This document shows, piece by piece, positions 34,279 to 45,240 of a stretch of DNA of 64,000 nt. Location: positions 20,797,653-20,861,652 of the forward strand of contig NC_089766.1 of NCBI RefSeq assembly GCF_040412425.1, written 5' to 3'. Position numbers and translations under genes: made by a program. The notes below the pieces were generated by a model, which saw only the letters and a program-made list of their open reading frames with translations, searched no databases and had not been told where the DNA came from. Source of the stretch: Macrobrachium rosenbergii. Its lineage: Eukaryota > Arthropoda > Malacostraca > Decapoda > Palaemonidae. How positions within the stretch are numbered: position 1 is the stretch's first letter; each line of letters opens with the position of its first letter.

Positions 34279-35152
34279 GTCTTGTGCAGGCACATTTCAA
34301 CTCGAAATAAGAAATCGGGAGAAAAAACAATTGTAACTACATCAAAATCATTGCTAAAAATTAACCCTAGAAAATGAAAGCAAATATTTTGTAACTTCCT
34401 AATGCTTAGTTGTTCATAGGGCGATCGTTTTATATTTTCCGTTGAGGAAATTAGGTTCGGTAAAAACGTGTTTTCTTTCATGGACCATCTCGCTGTATAC
34501 TTTAGTGATATATTTATTCGAAAGAGCCTGGCGTTAATAAGTCCTCCTGAGAGCTGTCAAGAAAGAAAACTTATTTTGGTTCAGGACCTTTGCTCTGGTG
34601 ACCGGCTTATGGAAGTTGTACATCATTGAGTGGATGCTGTCATTATCTTTGCGTCTCTTCCACGGTGCAGTCGATTTTTCAGCACAATACATGACTTCCT
34701 GTCTGTCTTTGTTAACAATAATATACGTCATTCACCTTTCACCGTTGTATACTTAATCCCATTCCTCTGGTATCCTCTTGCTTTCCTGTCCCTCGCCTGT
34801 TTTCCTCTCCCTCTGAATGCTTGCTTGCTTGTTTGTTTGTGGATTACTGATCCCAACCCGCAGCTGCTTCCTGGGATTACTTCAGACAAATTGCTTGTGT
34901 TTTAGACAACTGATACTGCAGGCGTTGAGAAGAGGTCGAGAAGAACAGCTAAAGAGTTCTGAGGCCTTAATTAGCCAGAGAAGATCTTTCAAGGTGAAAC
35001 AAAGAGGTCCGATTTCATCTTTGATGTCCTGGTTCTCTCTCTCTGTCTCTCTCTCTCTCTCTCTGACAGCCACACTCACTCATGCTAATATGAATATACT
35101 TGAGACTATATCGGAACCACAAATTTTGAGGATTTCCTCCCATCTTGATTGC

Positions 35153-35256
<104 letters not shown>

Positions 35257-36354
35257 ATTCACGTTTCAGGTCAGGAGGGCTTGTGCATTGCATATTTTAT
35301 TGCAACTATGTCATTGAATTGCACAGTCCTCCTGACCCTCTTACCATATCCAAACCGTCTGTTTCTGTGCAGTCACAGATGTCTTTAACTATTTAAAGTA
35401 AAGATTTGTCAACTTTCTTGGGGTTGCTGAGTTCGTTGCCTATCCAGCAGCTAAAACAAACTTCAAAGCCTAATATGAACTGAAGGCTTCAAGCTAAATT
35501 TGGCGATATTTTGCATTCTGTTGGCTCCTAATCCTTTGCCCTTCTTCCATTCAGTGTTTTCATGCGTTGTTAGATACCAAATGTGCAGAAGATAAAAATG
35601 CAAGTTATTCTAGTCTGTGCAAGGTGTTCTGCTCTGAGGATTCCATTCAAACAATCCCCGTCTCCCCCAAACACCCAAACTAATCCCCACCAGATCTTGA
35701 AGCAGAACCTTCCGATTCATGAGGCACTATTTATTCAAAGTGACGAATCTTCATGGTGTCCTCAGCTAATGATCATTCGTTTCTTCACTTACCATTCATT
35801 CGTTAACAGCCGGTATAATGTCAAAGCTTTCATTGTATTGGACTCATACGGACACATGTATGTTGAAACGACGTTGGTTGTAGAAAAAAGTTGATTTTCC
35901 TTGCATACATTGTCGTTTTGTATATCAGATTTCCATCTCTTAGGGATTTTGGTTTCTTTTCTTATTTTCCTAAGCATTTTAGGAAATAACGAATATGTAA
36001 ATCTAACGAGCAGACGCAAGAAAGCACGTGCCAATGAAATTATGATGAGAAAACTCTCTTTCTTTTCCCCTCAATCCTTGACACCGACTCCCCTCACACA
36101 AACCCCGAGAGCCACTCTCTCTCTCTCTCTTCCCTCCACTTCAGCTCTCTTCTTTAGAAACTCAACATGTAATGCTCATGATGATAATAAAATATATGGG
36201 CCTTTGAATGTGACGAAATGTTCGGATTCATGTAAACGTAAAACAAAAGAATGTTCAACGAAGGTAGATAAATTTATATTTTATAATCTTCATGATGCAC
36301 GCCACGCAATTCTAAGAGGTCATTTCAAATTTATTCTAAATATAAGGGTATAAC

Positions 36355-36357
<3 letters not shown>

Positions 36358-36409
<52 letters not shown>
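36358..36409. repeat. (CT)n microsatellite
   Basis: A CT run of about 52 bases. Confidence 0.95.
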
Positions 36410-36412
<3 letters not shown>

Positions 36413-37460
36413 ACACTTCGATGCATGATTAGTTTCGATTCACTGATTAGCGCTAATCTTCACAGCAGAAAATTTTTTCCTCAAAAGGAGTAATTGCGAT
36501 TGAAGAGAAGCTCACAGCGTTGGCACAGCCAACCCTGGGTGATCAACCAGGGATGAAACCATCCATACAAGAGGCTTCCCAAAAGGCCACATCTGCTCTT
36601 GTACCTATGCTATTCAGTCTCACCTAAAGCCCCCGACACTGTCACAGGAATCAGGACAGTCTCTCCAGAGTGTGTACTGTTCTCAGGCGTCTTCTTGAGC
36701 TAGACTTCCTTCACCTGAGACTGTGCTTCCTTAAGCTCACTTCCTTTCCTTTGCTCAGTAATCTTTAACTTTATTTCTTTTTTATTTCAACCGTGTGTTG
36801 TCCTTCTCTCTTCATTTTTCCTTGTTTCACAATCTGGCATTTTGTTTGGTGAAGCTTGTTCCACAGGAAGGTGAGCGGCCCAGAGTAATGATAACAACAA
36901 TGACTGTGGGAGTAACCATTTCCTTTTAGAACAAATGTTTTCCTCCCTTTCGTGGGATCTCAGACCTTGAGTATATACTTCATATCTCTCTCAGTGAAGT
37001 CTCCCAAGAGACCTTATTTGCTGCACCTCCCTCTTCATTCTGGTTTTATTCCCTTTACAGTCTCTGATAGCACTTTATCTACGGACATCTGAGGCATATT
37101 TAATCTTTTTTCCCTTTCATCATCGCTTAAAAGAACCTCATTAGAAATTCTAATTGAAAAAAATTTTTTAAGATTCCAAATGCATTTCCAAGCAGAGATA
37201 CCAAAGGGGTGGAAGGAGTCTACTTAGATGAAGGGCTAAAGGTTCCATTGTCATTTTGTATCAGTACTTTTCTTTCGAGCCTCTAAACAGCAAAAATTCA
37301 GGGCATCAGGTGAATGTACATTTTCAAAACAAATATTTTTTAAGGGCCAGGACAGTTTTCTAAAATATTTCATTAATAATTTGAAAGCATATTTTCTTTT
37401 ACTACTAACCTTGAAAAGCCTTCCATTAGGTGTCAATTGGTCCTATGATCTAACAGCTCT

Positions 37461-37692
37461 TGGAAATAAAACCAGCCGCAAAATATCTGCGGCAGATTCA
37501 TCTCTTGGTAAGGGAAGAAGAATCAACCAGTGTCCATTCAGCCTGTCTATCCACAGTTAGACAGCTGACTGGACAAAGACCTAGTCAGCTGTCTAACTGT
37601 GGATAGACAGGCTGAATGGACCTTGATGATTCTTCCTCCCTTACCAAACGATGAATCTGCCGCAGAAATTTTGCGGCTGGGTTTCATTTCCA
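37461..37692. repeat. 232-bp foldback: two 110-bp arms, 12-base loop
   Basis: The arm 37461-37570 is the reverse complement of 37583-37692. The inner 39 bases next to the loop pair perfectly; the outer part has roughly ten mismatches or small indels. The loop is ggacaaagacct. There is no ORF inside. I find no clear flanking target duplication. It could be a foldback/MITE, a recent inverted duplication or a long-hairpin RNA source. Confidence 0.92.
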
Positions 37693-38237
37693 TTTCATAC
37701 TCCCATATTAAACAGCACAGTTCCTATACAACTCAAGAATAATGATAATCAATATATCCTAACGAGATTAACAAATGAAAACGGGAAGATCTTTTACTTC
37801 GGTCAACATAAGCAATGACATTCGTATCTTATCAAATGTGGTTCTGTTCATGCGAAATTATATATTCATTGGAGAGAACCATTTTGTGCCTTGAGATTTT
37901 ATCAATACTGGATAGTGAAGTGACTGGTCGTGATGAAAAGTATTAATTCAATAACAAAAACTAAAACTGAGTGATTCATATAGATTTAATGGTTAGATAA
38001 TTATGGATATCTAATTCTTGCACAAAATAGACTGAAGCAATAGTCTGTTGAATAAAAAAATAAGTAAAAAAGGAAATTGCCTATGAGTTACTCGCAAAGA
38101 GCTGCTTAAAATCCTTTGGGGAAGAAAACGAAAAGTAGGAACAAGTCAACTATGACAAGACCTCTTGGGGATAAAAATGACCAGTATTTTTTCTGCCACG
38201 TACAAGTTTCGTTTAATTTCACGAACTTTGGGAATCG

Positions 38238-38240
<3 letters not shown>
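37693..38240. other. Unassigned AT-rich DNA
   Basis: No recognisable feature. Confidence 0.4.

Positions 38241-38302
<62 letters not shown>
38241..38302. repeat. (CT)n microsatellite
   Basis: A CT run of about 62 bases, 200 bases from the Gypsy element. Confidence 0.95.
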
Positions 38303-38304
<2 letters not shown>

Positions 38305-38509
38305 ACTCTGGCAAGTCATTATTACTTCTGAATGATTCAGCTGAAGCGACCTTTCATTCCCCGGAAGTGTTTCAAGAGTGGATTTAACCACACCGAGGCC
38401 TTTAGTACGTCGTCAAAGGACGTCAAATTACACTTGTGTTTGTTTGTACCGTCAGGCTTATGGAAGAGGAATATATTTAAACAATAAAGGAAGAAATCTC
38501 GAAAATGTG

Positions 38510-38855
38510 TGTGTGTTCGATGCGTTATCCTTATCACTAAAGGTTGGGGATGAAGGAAACACCGAAATATAAAAAGTAGGTCCTTAATGTCTAGTGGGAT
38601 TGACAAATTCACAGAGGTGCAAATTATGTGCCTGCACGGGAAACAGAGCGGTCCCGTACTGGCGAAACATTACTGCCAGACGGACAAGGTTCAGTCATTA
38701 CATAACGTACATGATAAATACATTGGAATGACATGCATTTAATACATTAGGGAGGTATATATTGTAAATGGACATGAAACATAAAAGAACGTAATGCACA
38801 TATATATACATAAAGGTTCATACATCATACTGAACATGTCTTTCATATACCTACC
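38510..38855 (-). repeat. 3' LTR of the Gypsy element
   Basis: 346 bases, about 98% identical to 43945-44290; the differences I count are mostly transitions. On the element strand it ends AACACACA next to the ATGTG target copy. The start next to the polypurine tract reads TGGTAGG, against TGTAGG in the other LTR. Confidence 0.95.
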
Positions 38856-38870
38856 ACCCCCTCCCCCCTC
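38856..38870 (-). promoter_or_regulatory. Polypurine tract
   Basis: On the element strand it reads GAGGGGGGAGGGGGT immediately before the 3' LTR, the expected site for plus-strand priming. Confidence 0.85.
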
Positions 38871-39850
38871 ACGCTCATAGTATACTCTCGAGTGGACTCT
38901 TTTTCTGTGAGCCTTTGAGAACGACGTGGGGACATTGGGGGAATATCAACTAAGGACTGCTTTTCCTGGTCCAAGCAAGGGGCCACAGAAGAAAGAGGGG
39001 ATGGGTCAACACTAAGAGGTGGCACTGGGCGAAGGAAACGACGGTTTCGCCACCATACACGACCACTAGGAAGACGAATCTCGTAGTCCCTTGACCTGCC
39101 GAAACCCATGACTACCCCGACCTTGTCCCAGCAGTGAGATGTTGGGTCTTGGATCCGAACGTGCTGTCCAATAGCCAACCTGGGTAGGGGGCAGGCATGC
39201 TGATCATACCGGTCTTAACTTGCTCGGCACGGGCGGCAGCATGGTGGTCACAGTCCTCAGTCTTGACCTGCCACTCCTTTGAAAAAGGACTCGGGTGTGC
39301 AGGGATGCATGACCTAAGAGGTCGGGCCATACAAGATCTGGGCAGGAGCGGCCTGTGAAATTTGGAGTATTCCGGAGCTCTAAGAGACCTCGATCAAACT
39401 CCTCGCAATCAATGTTGCCTGAGGGTGCCGTTGTCGGGATAAGATGCTTGATTGATTTCACGGCGGCTTCAGCATGACCGTTCGATTGTGGATAATATGG
39501 GGGAGGTAACCACATGTTGAACTCCCCATCGCTCATTAAATCCCGAACTCGTTGCTGGTGAACTGTGGTCCTCCATCAGTCCTGAGGCATATAGGGACAC
39601 CAACTTCCCGGAAGTAGCGGCAGAAGATCCTGATTGTATTAGAAGCGGTAGTATCACCTTTGCATGGGACGACAACAGGCCATCCTGAGAGTCGGTCGAC
39701 TATGACGAGGAAGGCTTTTTCCTGCGACGATAAAGAAATCTGCTGAAACAGACTCAAAGGGCCTCTTGGGGTTGTCATCACTCATCAGTGGTTCCTGCTG
39801 CTGGGATGGCTGCAATACCTGGCATGACTCATAAGCTCCAATTGTGTTGA
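38871..39850 (-). pseudogene. Gypsy integrase, frameshifted
   Basis: The catalytic core is spread over two frames. The first Asp lies in FESVSADFF-type sequence near 39750, next to FLVIVDRLSGWPVVVPCKGD. The second Asp is in CLRTDGGPQFTSNEFGI (about 39545-39595). The Glu is in PPPYYPQSNGHAEAAVKSIK (about 39460-39515). This is the DD35E arrangement. The C-terminal domain, 38843-39178, reads IGQHVRIQDPTSHCWDKVGV then VWWRNRRFLRP, a usual Gypsy integrase tail without a chromodomain. Integrase would insert the cDNA into the genome; here the frames are broken near 39540 and 39200. Confidence 0.87.
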
Positions 39851-39969
39851 CAATGTCTGAGTTAATACCAGGCCAGAAGACAGTCTGTCTTGCTCAGTGC
39901 TTAGTAGATTCCACACCCCTATGGCTGCCATGTAAGCGAGACAAGGTCCGGCGGTGGAGGGCGGCAGGA

Positions 39970-40770
39970 ACTATAACTCTTGCTCCATACAGGACGAGGT
40001 CACCATCAGCGTAGAGTTCATCCCGTATCTTCCAGTATTGGAGGGGAATCCTGAGGTGACACAGTCGAGCAGGCGAGTGTAGACAGGGTCTGTTCTTGCT
40101 GCATCTCGTAGATCCTGAAGGGTCCTGTCAGCATCTTGAGCTGGAGACTCTCCTGAAGAGGTGACAGTGTACACAGCCATGACTGTTCGGAGATGGGTGG
40201 CAGAAGGGGCACCTGCAATTTCATCCTCTGGTGTGGGGTGGCTGACTGAGGCTCGAGACAAAGCATCAGGAATGTTCAGAGACTTGCCAGCACGCCACAC
40301 AGCTGTGAATAAGTAGGGCGAAATTTTCTCCTTCAGACGCTGGAGGCGAGGATTCTTGATGGCGTCCAGCGAGTAATGATTCAGGATAGGTATGAGGGGA
40401 CGGTGATCCGTCATCAGAGTAAAGTTCTGTAGGCCTGTGAGATACAGCCTACATTTTGACACCGACCAGACCACGGCCAGCATCTCAAGCTCAATAGTGG
40501 CATAGCATGTCTCGGCGTCGGTAAGGAATCGAGAGCCACACTGAACTAGACGTAAGTGTCCACTACCATGGTCCTGCAGAAGGGCATATCCAATACTATT
40601 AAGGCGTGAGGCATCTGTCTGGAGGATGCTGACTTGATGCGTTGAAAGGCCTCATCATGATCAGGGGTCCACATAAATGTTCTCTTGGGGCTCATCAGAG
40701 GGCATAAAGGCTGGGCTGTAGCGGCAATGTCATGGGTGAACTCTGCCAACTGGTTGACCAGGCCCATGAA
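39970..40770 (-). pseudogene. Gypsy RNase H region
   Basis: The ORF 40546-40767 holds the end of the RT and the connection (FMWTPDHDEAFQRIKSA). The ORF 39971-40483 carries the RNase H end: AVVWSVSKCRLYLTGLQNFT, LMTDHRPLIPILN (catalytic Asp in TDHRPL) and LNIPDALSRA (Asp in PDALSR). A frameshift near 40500 separates them. RNase H would remove the RNA template during cDNA synthesis. The zinc-binding domain of integrase should follow near 39850-39960, but I cannot read it clearly. Confidence 0.85.
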
Positions 40771-40784
40771 TGATCTGAGGTAGG

Positions 40785-41360
40785 TCAGGTTAGCTGGAGT
40801 AGGAAATCCCTGATGGCACTGACTTTTTCTTGGTCAGCCGAGAAGCCCTCTCCTGAGAGCGTGTATCCGCAGAAGTTGACGGTAGGTGCAGCAACCACAA
40901 ACTTGTCCTTGTTGAGGGTAATCCCAAACTTGCGGCACCTGGTGAGCATCTCGTGGATACGGTAAAGGTGTGACTGGTAATCCTCATCGTGGAGAAGGAT
41001 GTCATTGACAACCTTCACACAGTTCTTGACTCCCTGAAGGGCCATATTGCCTCGCAGACAGAATGCATCTCCAGTAGCTGTGAAACCCATCGGTCCTCTG
41101 CAGTGTTTGAACCGACCATATGGCGTAATAAAGGTAGTCATATGTTGATCCTCTTCGGCCAGTTCCATTTGCCAGTACCCACAGAGGGCATCAGCTGTCG
41201 TGAAGAACCTAGCCTTCAGGTCCACACTACGAATGGCGGTGAAGGGTGTGGGCGAAGAAGGGTGGCTGGGCGGGAAACTTGGCTGTTCAGCTTGGAGAGG
41301 TCGACAGTGATGCGTACTCCTGTGACATTCTTGGCAACGACGACAAGGGGGTGACACCAT
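40785..41360 (-). pseudogene. Gypsy reverse transcriptase
   Basis: Motifs in order: RITVDLSKLNSQV (in another frame near 41290-41330), FFTTADALCGYWQMELAEED, TTFITPYGRFKHCRGPMGF, and NCVKVVNDILLHDEDYQSHL at the catalytic site, then FGITLNKDKFVVAAPTVNFC and GYTLSGEGFSADQEKV. The usual YVDD/VDD box is VVND here, i.e. the first catalytic Asp is replaced by Asn, which should abolish activity. A frameshift near 41250 splits the N-terminal part. Confidence 0.9.
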
Positions 41361-41504
41361 TCTGAAGGGTCATCACCAGTCGGCTTGATTATTCCTGGGT
41401 TACCATGGAGTCAAGCTCTTCCTTGACCTGGTCCCTGAAGGCAAGGGGAATCTGTCTTGGGGTGTGGATGGCGAAGGGCACAGCACCATCCTTGAGATGA
41501 ATCC

Positions 41505-42059
41505 TCATGGGAGGACCGACCATGGGCTTGAGGAGCTGACTTCAAGTCTTCTTTTGAAATCAACACATCTGCGAACTCTCGGAGGAAATATTCCTTGGCA
41601 GCCGAAGGCGATGGTGGCTGACATAGGTAGCTCCTTGCATCTATTGACATGCTTGACTTCTGCAATGGGCTTAGGAAAATCCGGAGATATTATGGCCAAC
41701 TCTTGACAGTGTGCATAAGACAGAAGTGGAGTCTGGACATTCTCGTGGACATGAATCCTAGCAGAACAAGACTGCTTACCTAAGGTGAGAGTAGCCTGAA
41801 ACATGCCCAGGGCAGGCGCCATTTTGGGCCCATCCACAGTAATCATTGTAGTTGGCGGAAGAGGTTGCAGGCTGCTCCTGGGGATTCCTAAACTTTCTAG
41901 GTGTAACTGGCCAATAACGGTGACATCAGCACCTGTGTCTGGTAACATCTGTAAGCGGGAATTAATATCACCAAATGACAGGAGAACACAGATGGGTTGG
42001 GGTGTCTTGGGGGCTGTGGAAGAAGGGTATCCTAAACGACGACAGCTGTTCTGCCGCAC
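41505..42059 (-). pseudogene. Gypsy aspartic protease and linker to RT
   Basis: 184 codons are open. The active site MLPDTGADVTVIG is near 41925-41950, followed by the flap-like sequence PTTMITVDGPKMAPALGM. The remaining part, ending near PPRVRRCVDFKRRLEV, is the linker that precedes the RT. Retroviral-type proteases act as dimers to cleave the Gag-Pol polyprotein. The frame is intact here, although its joints to gag and RT are shifted. Confidence 0.88.
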
Positions 42060-42109
42060 ATCTTGGGTCTTGTAGGAGTTGGAGCGGGCAGCACTGTTGC
42101 TTGGAGATC

Positions 42110-42290
42110 CATCCTAGCGATTCTTCTTCTTCTTCTCTCTGCAACACTTATCAAAATGTCCTCTGCGGTGGCAAAGGCGGCACTGGGCTTTGCTGGCAAG
42201 ACATTTAATTGTCCTGGACCAGTGACCAAGGCAGGCACAGCTTTTGCAAGTACCGTTGGCAGCAGGCAATCACTGGGGCCATGCTGTCGA
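42110..42290 (-). pseudogene. Gypsy nucleocapsid: two zinc knuckles
   Basis: In one minus frame the sequence reads NGTCKSCACLGHWSRTIKC followed by QCRLCHRRGHFDKCC. The second is a perfect CX2CX4HX4C knuckle, and the first is CX2CX4HX6C. They are followed by a basic Lys/Arg stretch. This segment was missed by simple ORF calling because of a stop upstream. It would package genomic RNA and belongs to the end of gag. Confidence 0.8.
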
Positions 42291-42365
42291 GCACAGGACT
42301 GGCATAAAGTAGCTGGTGTTAAAATCGGTTTTGAAGGTAAGGTTGCTTCACTTGCCCTTTTCTGC

Positions 42366-43477
42366 TTACACTTTTGTAGGGAGAAACGGCGCGCAACTGG
42401 TTAGTTGGGGCACGTATGGCAGAAGTTGCATTTTGGCTGCTTCATATGACCGACAGGTCGTGACAACATCTTGTAATGAGGAGGCGGTGTCCAAGGAGAT
42501 TATTTTCTGAACAAGCTCTGCATCTTGAATGCCCATCAGAATTACCATTTTCAACTGGGTCTCCTCACATGCAGCTGCATTCCCGGGCACAAGTCGACTT
42601 CCTCTGCAATGCGTCGAAGCCTTACATAGAAATCTGAAAAAGATTCTCCTTCCATCTGTTTGCAACTAAGCAATTCCCAACGACGAAGAACCTCATTACG
42701 TAAGCCCTTTATGTGAGACTGCAGGGCATCCAACACTTCATCTACAGACTTATCTGTGGAGGGTGAGATCTGTAAGGTGTGCCCCAACACGAGCTGAGTT
42801 TCAAGGGCCAAGCACATCCGCAACTGGATCATCTGTTTCTCCCTAGGAAGCTTGAAAAGATCGACCATAATGGCATAATCATCCCACCTGCGTCTCCATT
42901 CCCTGAACATTTGGAATGTTGCATCAGCCTTGAGTGGGGGGCGGCGTTTGTGCCGTCGCTTTTTGAGGTGGGGAAGAGAAGGTTGACTGGGGGAAGAAGC
43001 ACCCATCTCTGTACCTGGTATGGGGTTTTCTGCATGGAAGGGTTGGGCAGACGAGAGCGCCTGGATAAGGGCTGTAAATCTTGCATTTTCCTCATCTCTG
43101 CGCATGTTCTCCTCTCTTCTGCGTAATTCCTCTTGTGCTCTTCTATCCTCTTCTTCACGTCTTCTTTGTTCTCTTCTTTCTTCATCTTCACGTCGTCTTC
43201 TTTCTTCTTCATACCGGCGAGATTCCTCTAAAAACTTAATAAGTTGAAGGAAATCTGTTCCAGTCAGTTGGGTGGAGGGGAGGGGCTGGTAGTGAGGGCG
43301 AAGGAGTGGTGGATAGGGGGAGGAGGGCGGTGACGTCCTGGCGAACTCCTCTCCCACGGTGTTCCCACTGCGGGCATAAGCTCCCTCACTACTGGCCTCT
43401 AACAATCCCTGGTCTGCTGTCTCTTCTGGCTGACCTAAAAATTCTTCTAGCCCATCCATTACGTGTAATATATGCAA
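42366..43477 (-). pseudogene. Gypsy gag (capsid region), frameshifted
   Basis: The main ORF, 42551-43477 (308 codons), starts MHILHVMDGLEEFLGQPEET. It has a Pro-rich stretch, then a long Arg/Glu coiled-coil region around residues 85-135, then a capsid-like region including FREWRRRWDDYAIMVDLFKL and MEGESFSDFYVRLRRIAEEV. Near 42590 the frame shifts into 42366-42665, which continues with KMVILMGIQDAELVQKIISL. The downstream zinc knuckles are annotated separately. The start is chosen as the first ATG after the leader. Gag forms the particle that encloses the RNA. Confidence 0.85.
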
Positions 43478-43926
43478 CGAATAACACGTATTTAAAATAA
43501 TAAAAGATTCTTCTGTTTAAAACTACAGTTTAAATAATAAGAGTTACTGGATCAGCGAGTAAGTGTGTGCATTACGGATGTGCGCGTCTGCGCCTCTGCC
43601 GAGAGTCCGAGACTCATCAGTCAGTTAGTAACCCGGAAACAATTGAGGGAATTGATGTATGGCTAATCGCTCTCACTTGGGGCAGCAGCAAGGGTTTTGC
43701 ATGTCACAGTCTTATATGAATGCAAAAAAGGACACTAGAACGACACGACACTTTGCACAACACTTCACTCATGAACCACTGATCACTGTACACTTAAAGC
43801 ACTATAAATCCACAATGAAAAGCTGGGTGGAGGCGCGAAACATCATAAACAACAGCGTTGACGATTAATGGCACCGGAAGCCGTGGACTTGCAGAAAATC
43901 CTCTTGAATAAAAAACTTCACTGACA
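43478..43926 (-). other. Gypsy leader between 5' LTR and gag
   Basis: About 450 bases without a conserved ORF, between the primer-binding site and the gag start. Confidence 0.7.
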
Positions 43927-43944
43927 CTTCAGTTCACTGCGCCA
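43927..43944 (-). promoter_or_regulatory. tRNA primer-binding site
   Basis: On the element strand TGGCGCAGTGAACTGAAG begins directly after the 5' LTR. TGG is complementary to the CCA end of a tRNA. The tRNA species is not identified here. Confidence 0.8.
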
Positions 43945-44290
43945 TGTGTGTTCGATGTGTTATCCTTATCACTAAAGGTTGGGGATGAAGGAAACACCGA
44001 AATATAAAAAGTAGGTCCTTAATGTCTAGTGGAGTTGACAAATTCACAGAGGTGCAAATTATGTGCCTGCACGGGAAACAGAGCGGTCCCGTACTGGCGA
44101 AACATTACTGCCAGACGGACAAGGTTCAGTCATTACATAACGTACATGATAAATACATTGGAATAACATGCATTTAATACATTAGGGAGGTATATACTGT
44201 AAATGGACATGAAACATAAGAGAACGTAATGCACATATATATACATAAAGGTTCATACTTCATACTGAACATGTCTTTCATATACCTACA
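43945..44290 (-). repeat. 5' LTR of the Gypsy element
   Basis: 346 bases, starting TGTAGGTATATG and ending AACACACA on the element strand. Its outer edge carries the ATGTG target copy at 44291-44295. It should contain the promoter; no TATA box is assigned with confidence. Confidence 0.95.
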
Positions 44291-44295
44291 ATGTG

Positions 44296-44955
44296 GAATG
44301 CACAACACACATGCTTCTTTTATGTATTTTCCACTAAGACTACGAGGACGAGGCATATGTTCCACTCGACAAAGACTATTTTGACCTTGGTAAACATGAA
44401 ATTTTTAAATATCCGGTGATAATTTAATCAAAGTTTCCCTGATAGCATGTCAAAAAATGTACGTAACAAAAATTTTTTAGCTATTATTAACTTTATTTTT
44501 ATGTTTATTACCACTGTTTACAGAAGAGATGAACTGAAATTTAAACCAAATACTGTACCCTAAAACACTATTGATTTAATTTTTTTCCAAAGTAGATTTT
44601 GCTTTCAATTTTCTTTGGCTATATTTAGATTACAGAATTCTTTTTGACTCCATTGCCCAAAATGATTTCATTCCTTCCATATTTCTCACTAAATCTGGTT
44701 TAAGGTAAGTTTTCCACAACTTTATTTAAAATTGCGAATTAATCTGCGATACTTCGAACCGTAATTAAGCGATGCTGCTGCAGAGAAGCCAGAATTTTCA
44801 TCAGTAGATATTACGCGTCTTTTTTTGTGGATAAAATCTCATGATAATTTTCCCCCGAAAGCAAAACGAGGACATAACGCAGAGCCAGATATTGAACTGC
44901 ACAATAAATAACATTTTCCTCTTCCAAAGACTGATGTGATCGTAAACAATAGCTA
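44296..44955. other. Unassigned AT-rich DNA
   Basis: No recognisable feature between the Gypsy element and the third duplicated-family fragment. Confidence 0.4.
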
Positions 44956-45240
44956 TCACCGAGGCCTTTTTCATGGGATCAGAACGATTATTTCATGAGT
45001 GGCGGAAGCCTTTTTGATGTGTTACTCTGTCGGCAGTCATTCCGTTGACAAACACTTCCACTCTTTAGCCGCGCTGACATAAACCTTTCTGTGGCGATGA
45101 CTGATTTGAGAAAAAGGAAAGACAAGGAAGGAGAGGATATATATTATACCCACTCAGAATGGCTGCCAAGAAGCTTCACCAACTAACTGCCTGTACTGGG
45201 TGTCTGCGTTTCCCACTACCCCATGTGACGGGGGGCTGCT
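44956..45240 (-). repeat. Third, inverted fragment of the duplicated family
   Basis: The reverse complement matches 24605-24745 (gtgggaaac...acaggcagtt...gtgaagcttc, then ctctccttccttg) and continues without a break into a match to 27705-27830 (ggaagtgtttgtcaacggaa, tgactg). The two matched blocks flank the PLE in copy B, so this fragment shows the sequence without that insertion. Confidence 0.8.

Larger units (their letters stand above)
38505..44295 (-). mobile_element. Ty3/Gypsy LTR retrotransposon, near full length, with target duplication
   Basis: Two 346-bp LTRs (38510-38855 and 43945-44290) flank gag, protease, RT, RNase H and integrase in the Gypsy order on the minus strand. The element is bounded by a perfect 5-bp target duplication ATGTG (38505-38509 and 44291-44295). 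The 5' LTR is the right-hand one. The LTRs start TG and end CA on the element strand and differ at about 7 positions, so insertion is recent. A primer-binding site and a polypurine tract are in place. Several frameshifts in gag and pol and a changed RT box suggest it cannot move on its own. Confidence 0.95.

Noticed and set aside
40989..41354. Plus-strand ORFs across 38.8-43.5 kb, such as this one and 42063-42404
   Set aside because: They are antisense shadows of the minus-strand Gypsy gag-pol.
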